64,000 nt of DNA from Pseudomonas fluorescens. GTDB lineage: Bacteria > Pseudomonadota > Gammaproteobacteria > Pseudomonadales > Pseudomonadaceae. The stretch covers positions 3,410,001 through 3,474,000 of the forward strand of contig NZ_LT907842.1 of assembly GCF_900215245.1 (NCBI RefSeq), written 5' to 3'. How positions within the stretch are numbered: the stretch's first letter is position 1; each line of letters begins with the position of its first letter. Below the pieces are notes generated by a model, which worked only from the letters and a program-made list of their open reading frames with translations, made no database searches and was not told the DNA's origin. This document shows, one piece after another, positions 57,464 to 64,000 of this stretch. The position numbers and the translations under genes were made by a program.

Positions 57464-57913
57464 ATGGCCATTCGCGTACAGGCCGAGGCATTTGACCCCG
57501 GCGCAGAGGTTAACGCCATGCACGCCGCCAATGTCGGCGTGGGCGCGGTGGTGAGTTTTGTCGGCTATGTGCGCGACTTCAATGATGGCCGCGATGTGTC
57601 GGGCATGTTCCTTGAGCACTATCCTGGCATGACCGAAAAAGCCCTGGCCAAGATCGCGGTGGAAGCCGAACAACGTTGGCCGTTGCTCAAGCTGGAAGTG
57701 CTGCACCGCATCGGCGCGCTGGAACCGGGCGAGCCCATCGTGTTTGTGGCGGCAGCCAGTGCACACCGCCAGGCCGCGTTTGATGCCTGTGCGTTTGTGA
57801 TGGACTACCTGAAGACCCGCGCGCCGTTCTGGAAGAAAGAACACACACCAGAAGGGCCACGCTGGGTGGAAGGGCGGGGCAGCGATCACGCGGCGGCGGA
57901 TCGCTGGAAATAA
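57464..57913 (+). CDS. moaE: Molybdopterin synthase catalytic subunit MoaE
   Basis: 149 residues. Converts precursor Z to molybdopterin using MoaD sulfur. Conserved MoaE features: VGAVVSFVGYVRDFNDG, LEHYPGMTEKALAKI and the active-site Lys region YLKTRAPFWKKEHTPEG. GGGAGG ribosome site overlaps the end of moaD. Confidence 0.96.
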   Translation: MAIRVQAEAFDPGAEVNAMHAANVGVGAVVSFVGYVRDFNDGRDVSGMFLEHYPGMTEKALAKIAVEAEQRWPLLKLEVLHRIGALEPGEPIVFVAAASAHRQAAFDACAFVMDYLKTRAPFWKKEHTPEGPRWVEGRGSDHAAADRWK

Positions 57914-57945
57914 ACCGCCGACTAACTGTGTGTGGAGATCCAGAT

Positions 57946-58032
57946 GTGGCAGCGGGCTTGCTCGCGAAGGCGGTGTCTCAGTCAGTACACCTTTACCTGA
58001 CAGACCGCATTCGCGAGCAAGCCCGCGCCCAC
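57946..58032. repeat. REPIN
   Basis: Left arm GTGGCAGCGGGCTTGCTCGC (one change) and right arm GCGAGCAAGCCCGCGCCCAC. It lies between the convergent moaE and helicase genes. Confidence 0.88.
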
Positions 58033-58052
58033 CTGTTTAAGCGCATTCCAGC

Positions 58053-59522
58053 TTACGGGCGTTTGCGTTCCACAGCCCGCAGCAAATGCGTCGGCGGCGT
58101 CTCGCAACTGATCTTGCGACCCAGCAACGTTTCGATCGACGGCAACTGATACGAGTCATCTTCACCGGCAAAGCTGATCGATACACCCGCAGCGCCTGCA
58201 CGGCCGGTACGGCCAATGCGGTGCACGTAATCGTCCGGGACTTCCGGCAGGGTGAAGTTGATCACATGGCTGATGCCATCAATGTGAATTCCGCGCCCGG
58301 CCACGTCGGTGGCCACCAGCACACGAATCTTGCCTTCGCGAAAGCCTTCCAGGGTCTTGATGCGCTTGTGTTGCGGCACATCGCCGGACAGTTGCGCGGC
58401 GTTGACGCCGTCGCGCACCAGGCGTTCCTCGATGCGGCGCACTTCGTCCTTGCGGTTGGCGAACACCATCACGCGCTCCCAACCGTTGTCGTTGACCAGG
58501 TTGTAGAGCAGCTTGTACTTGTCGGCGCCGGCGACGGCGTAGATGTGCTGTTCGACGTTTTCGCTGGCAACGTTCAGCGCTTCGATCTCGACGATGGACG
58601 GGTCGGTGGTCCACTGCTTGGCGAGGTTCATCACGTCTTCGGTGAAGGTCGCGGAGAACAGCAGGGTCTGGCGCTCGTTTTTCGGCGGGGTCTGGCGAAT
58701 GATCTGGCGTACTTGCGGGATAAAACCCATGTCGAGCATGCGGTCGGCTTCGTCCAGCACCATCACTTCGACCATGTCCAAATGCACGTCGCCGCGCTGG
58801 TTGAAGTCGAGCAGGCGGCCCGGGGTGGCGACGAGGATGTCGCAATGACGGGCTTCGAGGTGCTTGAGTTGCTTGTCGAAGTCCATGCCACCGACGAACG
58901 TCATGACGTTCAGGCCGGTGTACTTGGTCAGGTCGGCGGCGTCCTTGGCGATCTGCACCACCAGCTCCCGGGTGGGGGCGATGATCAGTGCGCGCGGCTC
59001 ACCCATGTAGCGTTCTTTGGGCGGCGGCGTTTGCAGCAGTTGGGTGATGATCGAAATCAGGAACGCGGCGGTCTTGCCGGTGCCGGTCTGCGCACGGCCG
59101 ATGGCGTCTTTGCCGGCAAGGGTGAAACCCAGCACCTGCGCCTGGATCGGCGTGCAGTACGGGAAACCCAGGTCCTGGATGGCGTGCATCAGCTCCGGGG
59201 CCAGTTTGAAATCGTGGAAGCGGGTTTTGCCTTCCTGGGGCTCGACGACGAAGTCTTCGAGTTTCCACGGGATCACGGGCGGTTTGGGTGCGCGCTCGCG
59301 GCGTGGTGCTTTCGGCGCTGGCGCTGGCGCTGGTGCGGCAGCAGCAGGCAGTGCCTGTTCAGGTGGCGTCACCGGCGGTGTCTTCGGCGAGGCGACAGGT
59401 GCGGTCCGGCCTGGCTGTTGACCGTCATTGCGGCTGTCGGAGGAGGGGACAGGAGCACTGGGAACAGGCGCGAACGGCTCAGCCTCGCTTTTGCCGAACA
59501 TCTTCTTAAGTGCTTTGAGCAC
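58053..59522 (-). CDS. rhlB: DEAD-box RNA helicase, RhlB-type
   Basis: 489 residues: an N-terminal Ala/Pro-rich, likely disordered extension (about 1-85), then a DEAD-box core. Q motif near CTPIQAQ, Walker [36 protein letters not shown] in [12 protein letters not shown], and [13 protein letters not shown]. It resembles the pseudomonad RhlB, with a role in RNA unwinding, possibly in the degradosome; the exact RhlB identity is less sure than the helicase call. Confidence 0.86.
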   Translation of the reverse strand: MLKALKKMFGKSEAEPFAPVPSAPVPSSDSRNDGQQPGRTAPVASPKTPPVTPPEQALPAAAAPAPAPAPKAPRRERAPKPPVIPWKLEDFVVEPQEGKTRFHDFKLAPELMHAIQDLGFPYCTPIQAQVLGFTLAGKDAIGRAQTGTGKTAAFLISIITQLLQTPPPKERYMGEPRALIIAPTRELVVQIAKDAADLTKYTGLNVMTFVGGMDFDKQLKHLEARHCDILVATPGRLLDFNQRGDVHLDMVEVMVLDEADRMLDMGFIPQVRQIIRQTPPKNERQTLLFSATFTEDVMNLAKQWTTDPSIVEIEALNVASENVEQHIYAVAGADKYKLLYNLVNDNGWERVMVFANRKDEVRRIEERLVRDGVNAAQLSGDVPQHKRIKTLEGFREGKIRVLVATDVAGRGIHIDGISHVINFTLPEVPDDYVHRIGRTGRAGAAGVSISFAGEDDSYQLPSIETLLGRKISCETPPTHLLRAVERKRP

Positions 59523-59624
59523 GGTGATCTCATTAATTGGTTAAGGAATGTACGCCGGCCAGTGTAATGCAAGAAACGGGCGCGGCGTAGTGCGTCTGTC
59601 ATACGGCTACATAAACGCTGGGTT

Positions 59625-60410
<786 letters not shown>

Positions 60411-60416
60411 TCACTC

Positions 60417-60432
60417 TGGTACGCGCCTTGCT
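60417..60432 (+). promoter_or_regulatory. Sigma-54 promoter match before aapJ
   Basis: TGGTACGCGCCTTGCT fits TGGCAC-N5-TTGC with one change and has GG and GC exactly 10 bases apart. It lies 194 bp upstream of aapJ. The 345-bp gap between esterase and aapJ holds this site and no gene. Confidence 0.55.
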
Positions 60433-60626
60433 ATGTGTAGGTCGATGTCAGGACTATCCCAGGACGGTAACACTATCAGTGACTGCCGCTTGTGGGATAG
60501 CAACTGGAATTACCGCGACAACTTCATGCCGCTTGACCCCAAAAAAAGCCAACACGGGTCGATATCGCCTCATAAGGGTGCGCTGAGGTTGGAGCTCCGA
60601 CACAACAAGAGCAACTGGAGGTTTGA

Positions 60627-61658
60627 ATGAAGGTATTGAAATCCACCCTGGCCATCGTAACCGCGGCCGCTGTACTGGGTGTCAGTGGTTTCGCCCAAGC
60701 CGGCGCCACCCTGGACGCCGTGCAGAAGAAAGGCTTTGTGCAATGTGGCGTGAGTGACGGCCTGCCGGGTTTCTCGGTACCGGATGCCAGCGGCAAGATC
60801 CTCGGGATCGATGCTGACGTTTGCCGTGCTGTGGCCGCCGCTGTTTTCGGTGACGCAACCAAGGTCAAATTCAGCCAGTTGAACGCCAAGGAGCGTTTCA
60901 CCGCGCTTCAGTCCGGCGAAGTCGACATCCTGTCGCGTAACACCACCATGACCAGCTCCCGCGATGCGGGCATGGGTCTGAAATTCCCGGGCTTCATCAC
61001 TTATTACGACGGCATCGGCTTCCTGGTTAACAACAAGCTGGGCGTCAAAAGTGCCAAGGAACTCGACGGTGCAACCATCTGCATCCAGGCCGGTACCACC
61101 ACCGAGCTGAACGTTTCCGACTACTTCCGTGGCAACAACCTCAAGTACACCCCGATCACCTTCGACACCTCCGATGAAAGCGCCAAGTCGCTGGAATCCG
61201 GTCGTTGCGACGTGCTGACCTCCGACAAGTCCCAACTGTTCGCCCAGCGCAGCAAGCTGGCCTCGCCGAAGGACTACGTGGTTCTGCCGGAAACCATTTC
61301 CAAGGAACCGCTGGGCCCGGTCGTGCGTAACGGCGATGACGAGTGGCTGGCCATCGTGCGCTGGGTGGGCTACGCCATGCTCAACGCTGAAGAAGCCGGT
61401 ATCACCTCCAAAAACGTTGAAGCTGAAGCCAAGTCCACCAAGAACCCGGACGTTGCTCGTCTGCTCGGTGCTGACGGCGAATACGGCAAAGACCTGAAAG
61501 TGAAGAAAGACTGGGTCGTACAGATCGTCAAGCAAGTCGGTAACTACGGTGAAGTGTTCGAGCGCAACCTGGGCAAGAGCACCCCGCTGGAAATCGACCG
61601 TGGCCTGAACGCGCTGTGGAACAACGGCGGCATTCAATACGCACCCCCTGTGCGCTGA
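60627..61658 (+). CDS. aapJ: General L-amino acid ABC transporter, binding protein AapJ
   Basis: Periplasmic family 3 binding protein. 343 residues with a signal peptide of about 25 residues (MKVLKSTLAIVTAAAVLGVS). Family 3 segments are SGKILGIDADVCRAVAAAVF and SGEVDILSRNTTMTSS, followed by the long C-terminal segment with GFLVNNKLGVKSAKELDGAT. Ribosome site CTGGAGG. First gene of aapJQM; substrate range predicted broad. Confidence 0.93.
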   Translation: MKVLKSTLAIVTAAAVLGVSGFAQAGATLDAVQKKGFVQCGVSDGLPGFSVPDASGKILGIDADVCRAVAAAVFGDATKVKFSQLNAKERFTALQSGEVDILSRNTTMTSSRDAGMGLKFPGFITYYDGIGFLVNNKLGVKSAKELDGATICIQAGTTTELNVSDYFRGNNLKYTPITFDTSDESAKSLESGRCDVLTSDKSQLFAQRSKLASPKDYVVLPETISKEPLGPVVRNGDDEWLAIVRWVGYAMLNAEEAGITSKNVEAEAKSTKNPDVARLLGADGEYGKDLKVKKDWVVQIVKQVGNYGEVFERNLGKSTPLEIDRGLNALWNNGGIQYAPPVR

Positions 61659-61730
61659 TAGCTGATGGTTCTGTCACCCGGTGGGCCAACTGCCGGGTGA
61701 TGTTCTGTTCCATTCTTTCCGGGGCACTTC

Positions 61731-62912
61731 ATGCAAAATCAAATCGGCGCACCAAAGCAGAAGCTCAGCTTCAGCGATCCCAAAGTGCGTGCGTGGCTCT
61801 TCCAGATCATCACGATTGTGGCGGTGGTCTCGCTGGGCTGGTACCTCTTCAACAATACCCAGACCAACCTTCAACACCGGGGCATTACCTCGGGTTTCGA
61901 CTTTCTTGAGCGCAGTGCCGGCTTCGGCATCGCGCAGCATTTGATCGATTACACCGAATCGGACAGCTATGCCCGCGTCTTTGTCATCGGCTTGCTCAAC
62001 ACCTTGCTGGTGACCGTGATTGGTGTGGTCCTGGCGACGCTGCTCGGTTTCATCATCGGCGTGGCGCGCCTGTCGCCGAACTGGATGATCAACAAGCTGG
62101 CCACCGTGTATGTGGAAGTGTTCCGCAACATCCCGCCGCTGCTGCAGATCCTGTTCTGGTACTTCGCGGTGTTCCTGACCATGCCGGGGCCGCGCAACAG
62201 CCATAACTTCGGCGACACCTTCTTTGTCAGCAGCCGTGGCCTGAACATGCCGGCGGCGATTGCCGCCGATGGGTTCTGGCCGTTTGTGGTCAGTGTTGTC
62301 GTGGCAATCGTGGCAATCGTGCTGATGGCCCGCTGGGCCAACAAGCGCTTTGAAGCGACCGGCGTACCCTTCCATAAATTCTGGGCGGGCCTGGCGCTGT
62401 TCATCGTGATCCCGGCGTTGTGTGCCTTGATCTTCGGCGCGCCATTGCACTGGGAAATGCCCAAGTTGCAGGGCTTCAACTTCGTTGGCGGCTGGGTATT
62501 GATCCCCGAACTGCTCGCGTTGACCCTGGCGCTTACCGTCTACACGGCCGCGTTTATTGCCGAGATCGTGCGTTCGGGCATCAAGTCCGTCAGCCACGGC
62601 CAGACCGAAGCCGCGCGCTCCCTGGGCCTGCGCCCCGGGCCGACGCTGCGCAAGGTCATCATCCCGCAAGCCCTGCGGGTGATCATTCCGCCGCTGACCA
62701 GCCAATACCTGAACCTGGCGAAGAACTCGTCACTGGCTGCCGGTATCGGTTACCCGGAAATGGTTTCGCTGTTTGCCGGCACGGTGCTCAACCAGACCGG
62801 CCAGGCCATCGAAGTTATTGCCATCACCATGAGCGTGTACCTGGCGATCAGCATCAGCATTTCCTTGCTGATGAACTGGTACAACAAGCGCATTGCGCTG
62901 ATCGAGCGGTGA
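61731..62912 (+). CDS. aapQ: General L-amino acid ABC transporter, permease AapQ
   Basis: Inner membrane permease. 393 residues, about 8 helices, longer than typical polar amino acid permeases as known for AapQ. The EAA loop is in SVSHGQTEAARSLGLRPGPT. Start MQNQIGAPKQKLSFSDPKVR, 72 bp after aapJ. It ends 10 bp before aapM. Confidence 0.93.
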   Translation: MQNQIGAPKQKLSFSDPKVRAWLFQIITIVAVVSLGWYLFNNTQTNLQHRGITSGFDFLERSAGFGIAQHLIDYTESDSYARVFVIGLLNTLLVTVIGVVLATLLGFIIGVARLSPNWMINKLATVYVEVFRNIPPLLQILFWYFAVFLTMPGPRNSHNFGDTFFVSSRGLNMPAAIAADGFWPFVVSVVVAIVAIVLMARWANKRFEATGVPFHKFWAGLALFIVIPALCALIFGAPLHWEMPKLQGFNFVGGWVLIPELLALTLALTVYTAAFIAEIVRSGIKSVSHGQTEAARSLGLRPGPTLRKVIIPQALRVIIPPLTSQYLNLAKNSSLAAGIGYPEMVSLFAGTVLNQTGQAIEVIAITMSVYLAISISISLLMNWYNKRIALIER

Positions 62913-62922
62913 GGAAACGCAC

Positions 62923-64000
62923 ATGAGTTCGCATACTTTCAAACCTGATATGCCGCCGCCGAACAAAGTCTTCGGACCGATGGCCTGGATGCGCGCCAAC
63001 CTGTTTTCCAGTTGGCTCAACACCCTGCTGACGCTGTTGGCGTTTTACCTGATCTACCTGGTGGTGCCGCCGATCCTGCATTGGGCCATCCTCGATGCCA
63101 ACTGGGTCGGCACCACGCGCGCCGATTGCACTAAAGAGGGCGCCTGCTGGGTGTTTATCCAACAGCGCTTCGGGCAGTTCATGTACGGCTACTACCCCGG
63201 CGACCTGCGCTGGCGCGTGGACCTGACCGTGTGGCTGGCAATCATTGGCGTGGCGCCGTTGTTCATCTCGCGCTTTGCGCGCAAGGCGGTCTACGGGCTG
63301 AGCTTTCTGGTGCTGTACCCGATCATTGCCTACTTCCTGTTGCACGGCGGGATCTTCGGCCTGACCAACGTGGCGACCAGCCAATGGGGCGGCCTGATGC
63401 TGACCCTGGTGATTGCCACGGTCGGCATCGCCGGCGCCTTGCCGCTGGGCATTATGCTGGCGCTGGGGCGACGTTCGAACATGCCGGCGATTCGTGTGGT
63501 CTGCGTGACCTTCATCGAATTCTGGCGCGGCGTACCGTTGATCACGGTGCTGTTCATGTCTTCGGTGATGCTGCCGTTGTTCCTGCCTGAAGGCATGGGC
63601 ATCGACAAGTTGTTGCGGGCGCTGATCGGCGTGATCCTGTTCCAGTCGGCCTACGTGGCAGAAGTGGTGCGCGGTGGCTTGCAGGCGATACCCAAAGGTC
63701 AGTACGAAGCGGCCGCGGCGATGGGCCTGGGTTACTGGCGCAGCATGGGCCTGGTGATTCTGCCGCAAGCCCTGAAACTGGTGATTCCGGGCATCGTCAA
63801 CACGTTCATTGCGTTGTTCAAAGACACCAGCCTTGTGATCATCATCGGCCTGTTCGACCTGCTCAACAGCGTCAAGCAAGCCGCCGCCGACCCTAAATGG
63901 TTGGGCATGGCCACTGAAGGCTATGTGTTTGCCGCCCTGGTGTTCTGGATTTTCTGTTTTGGTATGTCGCGCTATTCCATTCATTTGGAACACAAGCTCG
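62923..64000 (+). CDS. aapM: General L-amino acid ABC transporter, permease AapM, 3' end outside window
   Basis: Second permease of the Aap transporter. 359 complete codons are seen and no stop; the family's usual length near 365 puts the stop just past the window. Start ATG at 62923 (MSSHTFKPDMPPPNKVFGPM), 10 bp after aapQ, preceded by GAGGAAACG. About 8 helices. The EAA loop is IPKGQYEAAAAMGLGYWRSM. The ATPase gene aapP is expected next. Confidence 0.92.
   Translation, partial: MSSHTFKPDMPPPNKVFGPMAWMRANLFSSWLNTLLTLLAFYLIYLVVPPILHWAILDANWVGTTRADCTKEGACWVFIQQRFGQFMYGYYPGDLRWRVDLTVWLAIIGVAPLFISRFARKAVYGLSFLVLYPIIAYFLLHGGIFGLTNVATSQWGGLMLTLVIATVGIAGALPLGIMLALGRRSNMPAIRVVCVTFIEFWRGVPLITVLFMSSVMLPLFLPEGMGIDKLLRALIGVILFQSAYVAEVVRGGLQAIPKGQYEAAAAMGLGYWRSMGLVILPQALKLVIPGIVNTFIALFKDTSLVIIIGLFDLLNSVKQAAADPKWLGMATEGYVFAALVFWIFCFGMSRYSIHLEHKL

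Noticed and set aside
8305..58032. Recurring GTGGGAGCGGGC...GCTCCCAC pairs considered as a CRISPR array
   Set aside because: The copies are scattered over 50 kb, each an inverted pair with variable centre, not direct repeats with uniform spacers; they are REPINs.

Overview
The window looks like a chromosome segment of the Pseudomonas fluorescens group. It has high GC, the full alginate operon in the order algD-8-44-K-E-G-X-L-I-J-F-A, an OprD-type porin, CheV, AapJQM, and many short inverted REP pairs (REPINs) built on GTGGGAGCGGGCTTGCTCGC. No tRNA, rRNA, CRISPR array, prophage or transposase gene was seen. All assignments come from reading motifs and gene order; no database search was run.

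Layout. 1-3.4 kb: end of the division/cell-wall cluster (ftsA partial, ftsZ, lpxC) closed by a terminator. 3.5-8.0 kb: two tandem membrane diguanylate cyclases and an OprD-family porin. 8.4-14.7 kb: one operon for an RND pump (adaptor, pump) and its own two-component system, with an 18-bp palindrome upstream. 15-19.7 kb: small conserved protein, orphan solute-binding protein, Cys-cluster protein, acetyltransferase coupled to cheV, and a GhrB-like reductase. 20.1-26.0 kb: LysR regulator divergent from an outer-membrane factor/FUSC/DUF1656/HlyD export operon of AaeXAB type. 26.1-30.5 kb: NTF2-like protein, MFS exporter, LysR regulator, short-chain dehydrogenase and small membrane or cytosolic proteins. 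30.8-47.3 kb: alginate operon on the minus strand, with a strong AlgU (sigma-22) promoter match about 470 bp upstream of algD. 48.2-50.8 kb: yaaA and a polysaccharide-deacetylase-like protein, divergent, separated by a 603-bp nested palindrome with a REPIN at its centre. 51.2-56.6 kb: PIN-PhoH ATPase and an S8 serine protease autotransporter. 56.7-57.9 kb: moaCDE. 58-64 kb: RhlB-type helicase, carboxylesterase, and the amino-acid ABC transporter aapJQM (aapM cut by the window end) with a sigma-54 promoter match.

How it fits together. Alginate synthesis starts with GDP-mannose made by AlgA and oxidised by AlgD. Alg8 polymerises it with c-di-GMP-sensing Alg44. AlgK/AlgE/AlgX/AlgG/AlgL form the periplasmic and export machinery, and AlgI/AlgJ/AlgF acetylate with AlgX. 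The two diguanylate cyclases are possible, unproven, sources of c-di-GMP.

Most unusual signals: the nested palindrome at 49043-49645 and its partial second copy near 19.75 kb; a REPIN lying in frame inside the algK signal-peptide region; an NodB-like protein with damaged metal-binding motifs; and several well-formed candidate operators.
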